Assembly: GCF_000422285.1 (NCBI RefSeq)
Contig: NZ_AULM01000005.1
Coordinates: 124,001 to 188,000 of the forward strand
Direction of reading: 5' to 3'
DNA: 64,000 bases
DNA from: Desulfatiglans anilini DSM 4660
GTDB lineage: Bacteria > Desulfobacterota > DSM-4660 > Desulfatiglandales > Desulfatiglandaceae
Below, one piece after another: positions 26,110-36,534 of this stretch. Made by a program: the position numbers and the translations under genes. The first letter of the stretch is position 1. Each line of letters begins with the position of its first letter. The notes beneath the pieces were generated by a model. It saw nothing but the letters and a program-made list of their open reading frames with translations, ran no database searches and was not told the DNA's origin.

Positions 26110-27123
26110 TCACTCCTGGGGAGACGGCCTGCGCCCGAGGAGTCGATAGACCTCATCGAGCAGTCCAGCCGGGTAGAGTTTGCCTTCGAGCCTCTGAGCC
26201 ACACGGCTGTGAATGGCTTCGAAGGGGAGGAGTTCCTCGCCGGTGGGAGCCGCGACCATTTCTACGCCGGCGTTCTGGAGCGTCCTGGTCGTTTGTTCGA
26301 TCTGGCGGCGGATCTGGCCGGTGAGCTGTTCCATGGCGGGAGGAAAGGTTTCGCTGAGTACTTTTGCCAACTCGGGGGGCAACCGCTCGAAAAAAGAATT
26401 CGACAGCAGCACGGCGGCATTGGCATAGGCAAGGGGGAGGGCGGACATATAGCGGAGGCTCGTTTGCCACTGGAGCGCGAGCGCCCCCATGGGCGGTGCG
26501 TAAACCGTGTCGATCATGCCGGTGTTGAGCGCGGTGGAGACATCCGTGATCGAGAGCCGGATGGGGTGAAGCCCCATGGCGCTGAACGTTTCATTCGCGA
26601 CGGGGTCTCCCGACCACGCCCAAATTCGGGCCCTTTTCAGATCGTCTATGGTGTGGATGGGCGCCTTTGAAAACAGGTGGACCGGACCGATCTCCGCCCA
26701 GGAGATGAACCGGAACCCCTCGCGCGAGAAATCCTCGGCGAAGCGAGAGGTGAGCCCCGCCCTGACCCGATCGACATCCTCCGCATCCCGAAAGAGCATG
26801 GGGAGATCCAGGACCCTCACCGAAGGCAGCACGGCCCCAAGCCCCACCCCGGAAAAGGCGGCGCAATGCAGTTGCCCGATGCGGATCTTTTTCAGGACAT
26901 CCAGTTCATCCCCCGCGATCCCGCCCGCGTAAATCAGGAACCCGAGGCATCCATCGGTCCGCTCCCGCAACTCGGCGTCGAGCTCGTTCATGGCCTTGAG
27001 CCAGGCTGAACCCTCCGGTGCGACCGTGGCGAATTTGATGCGGTATTCCTGCCCGGCGCCTGTTGCAAGGGACAACGGCAGCAGACACAAAAGAAGGGTA
27101 AAGAGAACCAGCCGTTTCATCAC
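26110..27123 (-). CDS. TRAP transporter substrate-binding protein (DctP-like)
   Basis: 337 residues. A signal peptide (MMKRLVLFTLLLCLLPLSLA) is followed by the mature start YRIKFATVAPEGSAW, then the DctP family pieces VLKKIRIGQLHCAAFSGVG, WAEIGPVHLFSKAPI and the specificity-loop region DLKRARIWAWSGDPV, with the conserved Arg that salt-bridges carboxylate ligands in most family members. A periplasmic receptor for an organic acid is the likely role. Upstream is tatT (41 bp away). Confidence 0.9.
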   Translation of the reverse strand: MMKRLVLFTLLLCLLPLSLATGAGQEYRIKFATVAPEGSAWLKAMNELDAELRERTDGCLGFLIYAGGIAGDELDVLKKIRIGQLHCAAFSGVGLGAVLPSVRVLDLPMLFRDAEDVDRVRAGLTSRFAEDFSREGFRFISWAEIGPVHLFSKAPIHTIDDLKRARIWAWSGDPVANETFSAMGLHPIRLSITDVSTALNTGMIDTVYAPPMGALALQWQTSLRYMSALPLAYANAAVLLSNSFFERLPPELAKVLSETFPPAMEQLTGQIRRQIEQTTRTLQNAGVEMVAAPTGEELLPFEAIHSRVAQRLEGKLYPAGLLDEVYRLLGRRPSPQE

Positions 27124-27163
27124 AGAATCCTTTCAGCCGAACGACACAAGCCCTTGAACCGGT

Positions 27164-28042
27164 CTAGAAGAAGAGTTCCTGCCGGCGGGAGAGCAGCGCC
27201 CGGGCTTTTTCCTGCACGACAGCATTGATCAGGCACACATCCTCGAGAACCTTGGGCTCGTCATGGATGATCCCCTCCAGCAACTGGGTGAAGAGGTCCC
27301 GATTCTGCGTCTTCACAGCATATTCGCGCGCATACAGATAGGGGGCGAGAAAAAAGCGGCCGTTTCCGGCCGTCATCGCCTTTTCGAAGAGGGCCGCGGC
27401 ATGATCGAGGTTACCCCCAAGCAGGGCGGGTTTGGCCGCCTCCTGCATTGCAGCGAGCAGGTAGGGCGTTCCGTGAAACAGCCTGGGGTTTCGATCGAGG
27501 AAATAAGCGAGATAATCCTGTGCAACAGGAAGCTGCACCAGCGCGTCCGGAAGGTCCCGGTTGAGGTTGAGCCAGCTGAACCATGCGAGAGTCGCCCAGA
27601 AAAGGGATTCATCCCCTCGTGCAGCGTTCCACGGGCCCCTTTGGAGCATCCTATCCAAGGGAGGAGGGGGCGTTTCCGGCAGGGACACCTCGAAGCCCAG
27701 CCCCTTGAAACCGTATCGGCTCGCCCGGGCGTAAAGCGGTGCGGCGCGTGCAGGCTCCTCGTCTTCGACAAAAAGCATGGCGTATCCGGCAAAGCCCATG
27801 CAGAGGGTATCCAGAAGCCGATCGTAGCCGGGCGCCTCTCCGAGCAACCCTTCCAGGAGCTTCAACTGTGCAGGGAGCGCCCCGCGCGCGAGCTCCGGAT
27901 CGCATTCTTCGAAGATGGTGCGGTTCATGTGCCCCCAGAGGGAAGGCGTGCTTCGGAGCGCAATGGCCGCGCAGCCCGCTGCACTCAGCATGAACATGGG
28001 AAGCAGCAGAATCGCCTGAGGGGTGCTGAGCCATTTTTTCAT
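27164..28042 (-). CDS. TRAP-associated lipoprotein TatT
   Basis: About 292 residues. The N-terminus is a lipoprotein signal with lipobox LSAAGC; the rest is helical repeats of the TatT type (TRAP-associated TPR-like protein), including ASRYGFKGLGFE, ESLFWATLAWFSWLNLNRD and LFEKAMTAGNGRFFLAPYLYA. TatT forms a trimer that docks the periplasmic receptor in the known Treponema system. First gene of the TRAP cluster tatT-dctP-dctQ-dctM. Two starts (28054 and 28042) both have GAGGTC ahead; 28042 gives the cleaner signal peptide. Confidence 0.85.
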   Translation of the reverse strand: MKKWLSTPQAILLLPMFMLSAAGCAAIALRSTPSLWGHMNRTIFEECDPELARGALPAQLKLLEGLLGEAPGYDRLLDTLCMGFAGYAMLFVEDEEPARAAPLYARASRYGFKGLGFEVSLPETPPPPLDRMLQRGPWNAARGDESLFWATLAWFSWLNLNRDLPDALVQLPVAQDYLAYFLDRNPRLFHGTPYLLAAMQEAAKPALLGGNLDHAAALFEKAMTAGNGRFFLAPYLYAREYAVKTQNRDLFTQLLEGIIHDEPKVLEDVCLINAVVQEKARALLSRRQELFF

Positions 28043-28107
28043 GATTGACCTCATTGAAGACCTCAGCCGAGTGTCCGTCCGGAAATGATCTCCCGCTACA
28101 AGCCAGT

Positions 28108-28250
28108 TTCAAATACGGAAATGAAAATTTTTTGCCGATATCAAGGAAATCGAGCATTTGCGCGGAGGCGACCTAGTGGTGGCCGCACAACCAAACGTGC
28201 AGATTGACGCCGAGATGGGCAAAAAAGACCCTTTCCGGATGGAAACCAGC
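28108..28250 (+). repeat. Dispersed palindromic repeat, copy C (near full length)
   Basis: Plus-strand copy with both arms: CGGAAATGAAAATTTTTTGC at the left, then ATCAAGGAAATCGAGC, GCGCGGAGGCGACC, GGTGGCCGCACAACC, AAACGTGCAGATTGACGCCG and the right arm GGGCAAAAAAGACC-CTTTCCGG. It lies in the 374 bp gap between the divergent tatT and rmlD-like genes; the remainder holds a short CTGTTTAACAG palindrome on the minus strand near 28376 and no gene. Confidence 0.8.
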
Positions 28251-28416
28251 CTACCGGAAATCCCCGGGCAGGCGCAAGTCAGAAGAGAGCCGCCCCTGGA
28301 CCCGGTAGGCGCTTCCATCGTGCAAATGGCAATGACTTCAGTATTTTGTAGATTTTTGTCCCGGAATCAAGTATTCTGTTAAACAGGACTTATTGTCGAA
28401 CCTGCGAGGTTATCAA

Positions 28417-29322
28417 ATGATGAAAATACTCCTTGTTGGAAGCACAGGAATGCTTGGCACCGCCTGCAGCCGCATTCTTGGGGAAGATCATGAGATCGTC
28501 GCTCCGCCGAGCAAGGAACTCGATATGACGAGATGGGACGTGGTAATCGAGACCTTGGACAGGGTCGGCCCTGACATCGTCATCAACTGCGCCGGCTATA
28601 CCGATATGGAAGGATGCGAACAGGATGAAACGCTCGTCCGCAAGATCAACATCGAGGGCCCGAGGAATTTGGCACAAGGCTGCGCGCGCTTCGAGTGCAG
28701 GCTTCTTCACCTGTCGTCCGACTGCGTTTTTGACGGCCGTAAAGAAACCCCTCAGCCGTATTTTGAAGACGACCCGCCCAACCCTCTCTCGGCCTACGGC
28801 AAAAGTAAGCTGGACAGCGAAATAGCGGTAAAGGAAAACGTGCCCGCCTACATTATTGTACGTTCGGGCTGGGTGTATGATTTGACCAGCCGCGGCTTTA
28901 TGCGCAACGTCATTCGGCAGGCCCTCGAGTCCCCCGGCTCCGTCATCCAGGTTCCTGCGCTCGAGATGGGCGCCCCGACCTGGAGTTATCGCCTGGCTGT
29001 GCAGATCCGTGAGCTTGTGCGCTCCGACTCCCATGGGACCTATCATGCAACGGCGGAGGGCTGCTGTACACGGTTGGAATACGCACAGGCCGTCCTGAAC
29101 CTGCTCGGTCTTAAAGCCCTTGTGGAAGAACGGCCGCCGGGGAGTTTCACGCCCCTCATAGAACTGCCGGTCAACAGGATCCTCGAGAATCGGCGTCTCA
29201 AAAAGCAGGGGATCCATGTCATGGCGGACTGGAAGGAGGATCTGGAAATCTTCCTGAATGCCTACGGTGAGGCCCTCATGCAGGATATCAGAGCGGAAGG
29301 CCGCGGCGGAATCGCCGCCTGA
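28417..29322 (+). CDS. dTDP-4-dehydrorhamnose reductase-like (RmlD) SDR protein
   Basis: 301 residues. Extended-SDR Rossmann start [18 protein letters not shown], then [24 protein letters not shown] and the catalytic YGKSK, all in the RmlD pattern. It likely reduces a dTDP-4-keto sugar for surface polysaccharide, but no other rhamnose gene is nearby, so it may act on another nucleotide sugar. ATG 28417 with GAGG 8 bp upstream is preferred to TTG 28393. Confidence 0.85.
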   Translation: MMKILLVGSTGMLGTACSRILGEDHEIVAPPSKELDMTRWDVVIETLDRVGPDIVINCAGYTDMEGCEQDETLVRKINIEGPRNLAQGCARFECRLLHLSSDCVFDGRKETPQPYFEDDPPNPLSAYGKSKLDSEIAVKENVPAYIIVRSGWVYDLTSRGFMRNVIRQALESPGSVIQVPALEMGAPTWSYRLAVQIRELVRSDSHGTYHATAEGCCTRLEYAQAVLNLLGLKALVEERPPGSFTPLIELPVNRILENRRLKKQGIHVMADWKEDLEIFLNAYGEALMQDIRAEGRGGIAA

Positions 29323-29333
29323 GTGGTCCGGCT

Positions 29334-29813
29334 ATGAGTAAATGGCTGTTATGGCTCCTGGGGGCGGCCTATGCCGTCTGCCCTTATGATCTGGTGCCCG
29401 ATTTCCTGCTAGGCCCCGGCTGGATCGACGATATCCTCCTGTTGGGGGCCATCTGGTGGTATGTTTCTTCACTCCGGAAAAAACGGGTGTGGCAAAGCCG
29501 CGGCGCGGAGGAGGCGGGTTCGTACGGACCGGGCGGTGCGTCGGGAAGAGGCCCCGGCAGCGACAGGACGTCTGAAAACAGTCGACGGCAGGCAGGCGTA
29601 CCCTCTCCGTATGAGGTCCTCGGGGTGGAGCGCAATGCTGGGCAGGATGAAATACGATCCGCCTATCGAAGGCTTGCCGCGCAGTATCACCCGGACAAGC
29701 TGAGCCACCTGGGGCAGGAGTTTCAGGCCCTTGCCGAAAAGCGCTTCAAAGAGATCCAGGAGGCTTATGAAACGCTCAAAGCCTCCGGCCCAGGACAGCC
29801 CCCTCATAAATAG
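29334..29813 (+). CDS. DUF1232-type membrane segment fused to a C-terminal J-domain
   Basis: 159 residues. The first 50 form a hydrophobic hairpin with [20 protein letters not shown], the signature of DUF1232 (YkvA-like) proteins. A low-complexity Gly/Arg/Ser linker follows, then a J-domain (about 92-152: [32 protein letters not shown] with intact HPD). It would anchor a DnaK co-chaperone at the membrane. The 3' end overlaps the convergent oxidoreductase gene by 38 bp. Starts 11 bp after the RmlD-like gene. Confidence 0.85.
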   Translation: MSKWLLWLLGAAYAVCPYDLVPDFLLGPGWIDDILLLGAIWWYVSSLRKKRVWQSRGAEEAGSYGPGGASGRGPGSDRTSENSRRQAGVPSPYEVLGVERNAGQDEIRSAYRRLAAQYHPDKLSHLGQEFQALAEKRFKEIQEAYETLKASGPGQPPHK

Positions 29814-31692
29814 CGTTCTTGGCGCTGCTCGGCTCTCTGCAGTCGCCGATCTGATGGACCTCGTATCCGGTTTCGGCTATCTCGTTGAAAAGACGGTCGT
29901 CCGGCTGATTGCCGATCGCGACGACCACGCGCTTGGCCGGGACGGTAAACGGCTCCCCTGTCTCACCCTGAATATCGGCCCCTTTGCCGCCGATGCGGAC
30001 GAGGCTGTGTTTGGTGTACGCCTTTACGCCGCGGGCCTTCAGTTGGCGCAGAAGGATCTTCCGTGTCATGGTCTCGAGGCCTGCTCCCAACTCGGCCAGT
30101 TTTTCGACGATCGTCACGCGGCAGTCGTTTTCCGCCAAATGGAGCGCGATCTCACAGCCCGTCGGCCCTCCGCCCACGATAACGATCTCCTTTCCAAGGG
30201 GACGGGCGCCGTTGAGGGCTTCGGCCGGAAAAATCACCATCGGGTGGTCGATCCCTTCGACCTCCGGGCGGATGGGGCGCGAGCCGGCCGCCAGAACGAC
30301 TGCATCAGGCTGTTCGCGCCGGATGGTCTCGAGGCTGGCCTCCTCGCCCAGATGGCAGATGACCCCGAAGCGCTTGATCTGGGATTCTTGAAAACGGATG
30401 AGGCTCAGGAGTTCGCGTTTGTATGCCGTCACGCTTCCCAGCAGGAGCTGCCCGCCGAGGACCGGGGCCTTTTCGTAGAGATGAACCTCGTGGCCCCGCT
30501 GCGCGGCGACCCAGGCCAGGTTCAAGCCGCCCGGCCCCCCTCCGATGACCAGGATCTTCCTTCGCACCTCGGCAGGGCGGATGACCATTTCCTTTTCCCT
30601 GCCGAGCGTCGGATTCACCAGACACTCCACGCGTCCGCGCCGGAAGATCGATTGCATGCAGGTGTTGCAGGCGATGCAGCGGCGGATCTCATCCAATCGC
30701 CCTTCCATGGCCTTGCGCGGCAGTTCGGGGTCGGCGATGAGCCCCCTTCCAATGCAGACGAGGTCGGCGACCCCTTTGTTGAGCAGGTCTTCGGCAAGCT
30801 GCGGATCGTTGATGCGCCCCACCGTCATGATGGGGACCTGGATAGCCTCCCGAATGCGGCTCGCCGCTTCCGACAGACATGCCTGCTCCATGAACATCGG
30901 CTGGCAGATCCACTCGGGCGTGGCGTCGTTTCCGGCTGACACCTGAATGACGTCCAGGCCGGCCGGGACGAGGATCTTCAAGATCTCGATGCTCTCGGGG
31001 ACATCCAGCCCTCCCTGGACGAACTCCTGCGCACTGATTTTGAACGACAGAGGAAAATCCGGCCCGATGCGCCGGCGGAGTTCGAGAATGATCTCCTTGG
31101 CAAACCGCGCACGGCGTGCGATGTCCCCGCCGTAGGCGTCTTCCCTGATGTTGGAGAACGGGGAGAGGAACTGGTTGATGAGATAGCCATGGGCCCCATG
31201 GAGCTCGATCAGCTCGAAGCCGGCCTCGACCGCACGCTCGGCGGCGCGGCCGAATCGCTGGACCAGATCCTGAATGGCCGCGGTGGTCAGGGGTTCGACA
31301 TCCCCCCGGATGGTGGGGCAGGGCAGGGGGGAAGGCGCGAGGGGCTTTCGGCCGATGACCCTGGCAGAGGTCTGGCGTCCGCCATGATGGATCTGTATAG
31401 CCGGCACGGCCCCTTCCTCTTTGATAGCGCGGGCGATCTTCGAAAGGCCCTCGATCAGCCCATCGTGGTCGATGCGGGCCTGGTGGGCCGAAACGACTCC
31501 CTCCGGCGCGACCGAGCAGGCCTCCATGATCACCATCGCAACACCCCCGGATGCCCTGCGGCGGTAGTGTTCGATGGCCCGTTCCGGGATGTGCCCGCCT
31601 TCCTCGATCAAAAAAGAAGCCAGGCTCGGCATGACGATCCGGTTCCTGAGCTCGAGCTCACGGATGCGGAATGGGGAAAAAAGCGTTTGCAT
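29776..31692 (-). CDS. Old-yellow-enzyme-family Fe-S flavoenzyme (FadH / 2-enoate reductase type)
   Basis: 638 residues. TIM-barrel FMN domain (1-350: [38 protein letters not shown]), a 4Fe-4S site [10 protein letters not shown] plus a later Cys (VECLVNP), then FAD and NAD(P) domains ([37 protein letters not shown]). This is the domain order of 2,4-dienoyl-CoA reductase and 2-enoate reductase. It reduces a conjugated C=C of a CoA ester or acid. It lies 92 bp downstream of livF on the same strand, so its substrate may be related to the imported compound. Confidence 0.92.
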   Translation of the reverse strand: MQTLFSPFRIRELELRNRIVMPSLASFLIEEGGHIPERAIEHYRRRASGGVAMVIMEACSVAPEGVVSAHQARIDHDGLIEGLSKIARAIKEEGAVPAIQIHHGGRQTSARVIGRKPLAPSPLPCPTIRGDVEPLTTAAIQDLVQRFGRAAERAVEAGFELIELHGAHGYLINQFLSPFSNIREDAYGGDIARRARFAKEIILELRRRIGPDFPLSFKISAQEFVQGGLDVPESIEILKILVPAGLDVIQVSAGNDATPEWICQPMFMEQACLSEAASRIREAIQVPIMTVGRINDPQLAEDLLNKGVADLVCIGRGLIADPELPRKAMEGRLDEIRRCIACNTCMQSIFRRGRVECLVNPTLGREKEMVIRPAEVRRKILVIGGGPGGLNLAWVAAQRGHEVHLYEKAPVLGGQLLLGSVTAYKRELLSLIRFQESQIKRFGVICHLGEEASLETIRREQPDAVVLAAGSRPIRPEVEGIDHPMVIFPAEALNGARPLGKEIVIVGGGPTGCEIALHLAENDCRVTIVEKLAELGAGLETMTRKILLRQLKARGVKAYTKHSLVRIGGKGADIQGETGEPFTVPAKRVVVAIGNQPDDRLFNEIAETGYEVHQIGDCREPSSAKNAIYEGAVLGRRL

Positions 31693-31784
31693 GCGTCTTT
31701 TCTCCTTGAAGTCTGCAGGGTTGGTAGAACCGCATCATAAAAAGTGCAGCGATTTTTTGTCAAGCTCAAGCGTACCCGCCCGCC

Positions 31785-32489
31785 TCACATGCCGAGATAA
31801 GCCTCCCGCACATGGTCATTCGCCAGGAGCGCCTTGCCCGTCCCCTCCAGGACCACCCGCCCGTTTTCGAGTGCATAGGCCCTATGGCACATCTTGAGTG
31901 TTTGCGTGACGTTCTGCTCCACCAGCAGGACGGTGACACCCTCCCCGTTTATACGGCCGATCATCGAGAGGATTTCCTGCACCAGAAGGGGGGCAAGCCC
32001 CAGGGACGGTTCATCGAACATCATCAGCCGGGGGAGCCCCATGAGCCCCCGGCCGATGGCGAGCATCTGCTGCTCGCCCCCCGAAAGGGTTCCGGCCATC
32101 TGTTTGCGCCGCTCCAACAGGCGCGGAAAGAGCTGGTAGACATGTTCGACGGTTTCGTGCCGCTGTGCCTTGGCCCTCCTGCAGAGCGACCCCATAAAGA
32201 GGTTTTCCTCCACGCTCATCTCGGAGAAGAGGCGGCGGCCCTCCGGCACGTGGACGATGCCGTGCTCGATGATCTGATGCGGCGGCAGCCGATCGAGCCG
32301 CAATTCCCCGAAACGGATCCCGCCTTTCCTGGGTTTCAGGAGGCTCGAAATCGTCCGGATAACCGTGGATTTGCCTGCTCCGTTGGCGCCGATGAGGACC
32401 AGGATCTCCTTTTCGTTCACGTGGAAGGAGACGTCCCACAGAACCTGCAGATCACCGTAGAAAACGTCAATGTCCTGCACCGTGAGCAT
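31785..32489 (-). CDS. livF: Branched-chain amino acid ABC transporter ATPase LivF
   Basis: 234 residues. Walker A GANGAGKST, LivF-type NLFMGSL, signature LSGGEQQMLAIGRGLM and Walker B LMMFDEPSLGLAP are intact. ATG 32489 with GGGGGAGG upstream gives the standard start [12 protein letters not shown]. It overlaps livG by 23 bp. Energises uptake with LivG through LivHM. Confidence 0.92.
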   Translation of the reverse strand: MLTVQDIDVFYGDLQVLWDVSFHVNEKEILVLIGANGAGKSTVIRTISSLLKPRKGGIRFGELRLDRLPPHQIIEHGIVHVPEGRRLFSEMSVEENLFMGSLCRRAKAQRHETVEHVYQLFPRLLERRKQMAGTLSGGEQQMLAIGRGLMGLPRLMMFDEPSLGLAPLLVQEILSMIGRINGEGVTVLLVEQNVTQTLKMCHRAYALENGRVVLEGTGKALLANDHVREAYLGM

Positions 32490-33201
32490 AGTCCTCCCCC
32501 AGATAGGCTTCGATGACGGCAGGGTGATGCGCCACCTCATGTGGTGTCCCTTCGGCGATGGTCTGTCCGAAGTTGATGGCGTGAATGCGGTCCGAAATGG
32601 TCATGATCAGTTTCATGATATGTTCGACGACAATGAGTGTAACCCCCCTGTCCCTGATTTTGCGGATGAGGTCGATCGCCGCTTCGAGCTCGGAGGGGTT
32701 CAGTCCGGCGGCGGCCTCGTCGAGGAGCAGGAGGCGGGGCTGCGTCGCAAGCGCCCGGGTGATCTCCAGACGCTTCCGTTCGCCGATCGGCAGGCCTTTC
32801 GCCAAGTCGTCCTTTCGGTGGATCAGGCCGCAAAAAGAGAGGGTCTCGAGCGCAATCTCCCGCGCCTCGTGTTTCGTCCGCGCATGAGAGAAGGCCGCGG
32901 CGATCACGTTGTCCAGGACGGTCATCCGCTTGAGGGGCTTGACGACCTGGAAGGTGCGTCCAATGCCGAGGCGGCAGATCTTATGGGTCTTCAGGCCGGT
33001 GATGTCCCTGCCCTGGAAGAGGACCCTTCCGTTCGTCGGGGTGTGGTAATGGCTGATCAGGTTGAAGAGGGTCGTCTTGCCGGACCCGTTTGGACCGATC
33101 AAACCGAAGATCTCTCCCTCGGCGACCTCGAAGCTGATGTTCTTCACGGCTGCCAGGCCCCCGAAGAGCTTGACCAGATTTTTGACCTCGAAGAAATTCA
33201 T
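32467..33201 (-). CDS. livG: Branched-chain amino acid ABC transporter ATPase LivG
   Basis: 244 residues. Walker [10 protein letters not shown], the LivG-specific [21 protein letters not shown] and Walker [16 protein letters not shown]. The usual LSGGQ signature is here [12 protein letters not shown], a variant seen in some LivG proteins. C-terminus [11 protein letters not shown] is typical. Overlaps livM by 4 bp. Confidence 0.92.
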   Translation of the reverse strand: MNFFEVKNLVKLFGGLAAVKNISFEVAEGEIFGLIGPNGSGKTTLFNLISHYHTPTNGRVLFQGRDITGLKTHKICRLGIGRTFQVVKPLKRMTVLDNVIAAAFSHARTKHEAREIALETLSFCGLIHRKDDLAKGLPIGERKRLEITRALATQPRLLLLDEAAAGLNPSELEAAIDLIRKIRDRGVTLIVVEHIMKLIMTISDRIHAINFGQTIAEGTPHEVAHHPAVIEAYLGEDYAHGAGH

Positions 33202-34208
33202 CCGGGCACCTTCCTTTGACGCGTCCCTGTGAAGATTCTTTTGATCCGGCTCCAATCCCCTACGATCCCGTTCGGGAGGATCAGGATCACGATCACGACC
33301 AGCACCCCGAAACCGAGCACGTGCGCCTCCATAATGAATTTTGCCGCGGTTTCGACGGCGGCGGAGCCGGTAAGGGCAGCGAGCCCTTTAAAAAGGCCGA
33401 AGAATCCGGTCCTGAAGAACTCATGCACGGCGACCATGACGAAGGCCCCCACAACCGGGCCGTACAGGGTTCCGACACCGCCGACGATTCCGACCAGGAT
33501 CGCCATGATCGAGATGTCGTGCAATGAGAACACCACCTCCGGGTCGATGAACCCCATGTAGTTCATATACAGGGCTCCAGCCGTCCCGGTGAGAAACGCG
33601 GCGATGTTCAGGGAGCACATCTTGTAGTAGTGCGTGTCGATCCCCAGGCTTTCGGCGGCGTCCTGATCCTCACGGATGGAGATGAAATAATAACCCCATT
33701 TCGAGGCCATGATAAACTGGACACTCAGGACGGAGATTACGGCCATCCCGAGCGCTATGTAGTAGTAAGGGATCTTGGACACGAAGCTCTGCATGATGAG
33801 CAAACCCACCATGCCGCCCGTCAGCGGCTCCCAGATCGTCGCGATGTGGCGCATGACCTCGTTCAAGGCAAGGGAGGCCAGGGCGAAGTAGGCCCCTCGC
33901 AGCCGGAAGCAAATCCAGCCGAACGGAAAGGCCACTGCCATCGCTGCGATGCCTCCGAAGGCCATCGCCCACCAAGCCGAAAGCCCCAGCTTGTGCACGA
34001 AGAGCCCCGCCGTGTAAGCGCCCGCCCCGAAAAAGGCCGCATCACCGAATGAAACCTGGCCCGTGTATCCGGCGATGACGTTCCACCCTGTGCCGATGGC
34101 CACCCACATCAGCACGAGGATCATCAGGTGCTGGTAGTAGCTGTCCTGAACGAGAATGGGGAAGAGGATCAGAAGGACAAGCAACAGAGGTGGTGCAAAT
34201 CGTTTCAT
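33198..34208 (-). CDS. livM: Branched-chain amino acid ABC transporter permease LivM
   Basis: 336 residues, 9-10 membrane helices. [21 protein letters not shown] near the N-terminus and [17 protein letters not shown] are LivM hallmarks; [19 protein letters not shown] is the cytoplasmic coupling (EAA-like) loop. Partner permease of LivH. Confidence 0.92.
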   Translation of the reverse strand: MKRFAPPLLLVLLILFPILVQDSYYQHLMILVLMWVAIGTGWNVIAGYTGQVSFGDAAFFGAGAYTAGLFVHKLGLSAWWAMAFGGIAAMAVAFPFGWICFRLRGAYFALASLALNEVMRHIATIWEPLTGGMVGLLIMQSFVSKIPYYYIALGMAVISVLSVQFIMASKWGYYFISIREDQDAAESLGIDTHYYKMCSLNIAAFLTGTAGALYMNYMGFIDPEVVFSLHDISIMAILVGIVGGVGTLYGPVVGAFVMVAVHEFFRTGFFGLFKGLAALTGSAAVETAAKFIMEAHVLGFGVLVVIVILILPNGIVGDWSRIKRIFTGTRQRKVPG

Positions 34209-34236
34209 GGGATTTTCGCTCCGGGTCCGGCTGTCA

Positions 34237-35112
34237 TCAGATCTTGGTCAGGCGCTTGAAGCCGCTTGGCAGAAACAGCAACACCAGGATGAAGATCAGG
34301 AGGCCGATCATGTCATCGAACGCCATGCCGATGTAGGTGGCACCGAAGGCCTCCGCAAGCCCGAGAGTCAAACCACCGAAAATCGCCCCGACCGTCGAGC
34401 CCAGTCCGCCGAGGATGGTGATGACGAAGGCCTTCCGGGTGAAAGGGCTGCCGATGTCGGGAAACAGGTAGTAAATGGGCATGAGGAGGGTTCCGGCCGC
34501 AGCCACAAGCGCCGAGCCGATGCCGAAGGTGAGGATGGTGATGCGTTTGGCGTCGACCCCCATCAGGAGGGCGGCGTCCTTGTCTTGAGCGGTGGCGCGG
34601 ATGGCGCGCCCGAGATCGGTTTTGAGGAGAAACCAGAACATGAAGCCTGTGAAGAGGAGGGCGATGAAAAAGGCGGCGGTAAGCGCCACGCTGAAGGAGA
34701 TGCCCCGGAGGAAAAAACTCGAACTGCTGTAAGCGGTCTGGACCGATTTATAGTCCGAGGAAAAGATGAATCGAGCGATCTCGGTCAGGACCATGCCGAT
34801 CCCGACCGTCATCAGGACTTGGTTTTCCGGGAGGAGCGATTCGACCTCCATGAGCGGGTTCAAGGCGTATCTTTGGATCAGGGCGCCAAGAAGGAAGAGG
34901 GCCGGCATGGTAATGAGAAGGGCTGCGTAGGGGTCCAGGCCGAGATAGGTGAAACAGACGAAGGTGATGTACATGGCCACCATCATGAGTTGGCCATGGG
35001 CGAGGTTGATGATCCCCATGACGCCCATGATGAGCGACATCCCCATCCCGATCAGACCGTAAAGCCCCCCTTTGAGTATACCCGCCACAAGCGTTTGCAG
35101 AAAAACGTCCAT
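34237..35112 (-). CDS. livH: Branched-chain amino acid ABC transporter permease LivH
   Basis: 291 residues, about eight membrane helices. GGLYGLIGMGMSLIMGVMG, INLAHGQLMM and the coupling loop RAIRATAQDKDAALLMGVD are diagnostic, as is the end GLAEAFGATYIG. ATG 35112 (MDVFLQTLVAG) matches the family start. Confidence 0.92.
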   Translation of the reverse strand: MDVFLQTLVAGILKGGLYGLIGMGMSLIMGVMGIINLAHGQLMMVAMYITFVCFTYLGLDPYAALLITMPALFLLGALIQRYALNPLMEVESLLPENQVLMTVGIGMVLTEIARFIFSSDYKSVQTAYSSSSFFLRGISFSVALTAAFFIALLFTGFMFWFLLKTDLGRAIRATAQDKDAALLMGVDAKRITILTFGIGSALVAAAGTLLMPIYYLFPDIGSPFTRKAFVITILGGLGSTVGAIFGGLTLGLAEAFGATYIGMAFDDMIGLLIFILVLLFLPSGFKRLTKI

Positions 35113-35185
35113 CGAATATCCCCCGGGTCGTCTCAGGCGCGGCCTGCGCACAACGGATTTTTCAACACGCTGTCATGACGTCGAA

Positions 35186-36397
35186 TCAGCGCTTATCCCA
35201 TCTGGGAAACGGATAGACAGGCTCGGCGGTGGCCACCTCTTTGGGCCAGACGGTTTCGAGTCTACCCTGGATCCATTGGACCAGGAAGGTAGGAAGCTTG
35301 TTTTGCTGGGTCATCTTGGCGTAGGAGATGAACTTGACCGGTCCGAACACGGTCATCATGTCTGTTTCGGCCAGCGCCGCCCGAACGCCTTCAGGCGTGA
35401 GGGTCTCGGCCCGTTTGAGCGCATCGGCGATGACGTACATGGCGGCATACGCCTCGGCCCCATGATACTCGGTCGGCGTTCCATGCTTGTCGAGGAACTT
35501 CTCGTAATATTCGCGCGCGCCGGGGTAGGGTACCGAAGGGGTCCACAGGGTGGCTGAAAAGACGAATTCGGAGGCTTCACCGGCATTGGCCTGAAACTCC
35601 GGAAGGGTGAATCCCGCCCCCCCGCCGACGAAGAGCCGTGGATTCAGGTTCAGTTCCTTGGCCTGACGCATGAGGAGGGCGGCATCCATGACGTAGGATA
35701 TCATGTAGACCAGGTCCGGATCCTGCGCCTTGACCTTGACGAGTAGGGGTTTGAAATCCACCGCGCCGGCCTCGTACCCCTCCTTCATCAAAACCTCCAG
35801 GCCGAAGTTCTTGCACTGCTCCATAAACTCCTTCGAGCCGGACTGGCCGAAAAGCGTGTTCTCGTGCAGGATCACCACCGTTTTGACCTGCGCCGTCTCC
35901 TTGAGGAAAGAGTGGAGGGCCTGCGGATATTCGCTTACTGGGGGATTGAGGCGGAAGATGTATTCCCAGCCCTGCTCCGTGATGTTGTCGGCCGAGCCGG
36001 TGTTCACGAGAAAGGGGACCTTCCGCTGCTGCGCGACGGCGACGGAGGCCCAGGTCACCGAACTCGAATAGCCGCCTCCGACCACGAGCACCTGGTCTTT
36101 GGCGATGAGCTTTTCGATGGCGGATCGGCCGACATCGGGCTTCCCCGTGGTGTCCTCGATAATCAACTGGACCGGCCTGCCGTTAATCCCGCCGCCGGCG
36201 TTGATCTCCTCGGCCGCCATCAGAAAGGACTTTTGTTCTATCTCGCCGAATTTGGCGAGTTTGCCGGTCAGGGGAAGAACGACCCCCACCTTGAGCGGAT
36301 CCGCGGCGGCAGCCTGCCCAGGATACCCGGCAATCAAACAAGCGGCAAGAACCAGACAACCCATGAACCACACAGCAGAGCCTTTCATCCCCTTCAT
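35186..36397 (-). CDS. livK: ABC transporter substrate-binding protein, LivK family
   Basis: 403 residues with a Sec signal peptide (cleavage after GQAAAA). Mature start DPLKVGVVLPLTGKLAKFGE is typical of the Peripla_BP_6 family; LIIEDTTGKPDVGRSAIEKL and NTLFGQSGSKEFM follow the usual order. Family members bind branched-chain amino acids, but also amides, urea and aromatic acids, so the ligand is open. GGAGG sits before ATG. It heads livKHMGF and the downstream OYE-type reductase. Confidence 0.88.
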   Translation of the reverse strand: MKGMKGSAVWFMGCLVLAACLIAGYPGQAAAADPLKVGVVLPLTGKLAKFGEIEQKSFLMAAEEINAGGGINGRPVQLIIEDTTGKPDVGRSAIEKLIAKDQVLVVGGGYSSSVTWASVAVAQQRKVPFLVNTGSADNITEQGWEYIFRLNPPVSEYPQALHSFLKETAQVKTVVILHENTLFGQSGSKEFMEQCKNFGLEVLMKEGYEAGAVDFKPLLVKVKAQDPDLVYMISYVMDAALLMRQAKELNLNPRLFVGGGAGFTLPEFQANAGEASEFVFSATLWTPSVPYPGAREYYEKFLDKHGTPTEYHGAEAYAAMYVIADALKRAETLTPEGVRAALAETDMMTVFGPVKFISYAKMTQQNKLPTFLVQWIQGRLETVWPKEVATAEPVYPFPRWDKR

Positions 36398-36534
36398 CGA
36401 AATTCCTCCTTCTCCCCGAAACGGGTTCCGTCAATGGACGATTGGAAATGTTTCCATGCTTGATAAACACGTTCGCAGATGAGTACAATTTTGCGCCTAT
36501 CGCGGAATGATTACCCGATGCAACCCGCGTTGCA

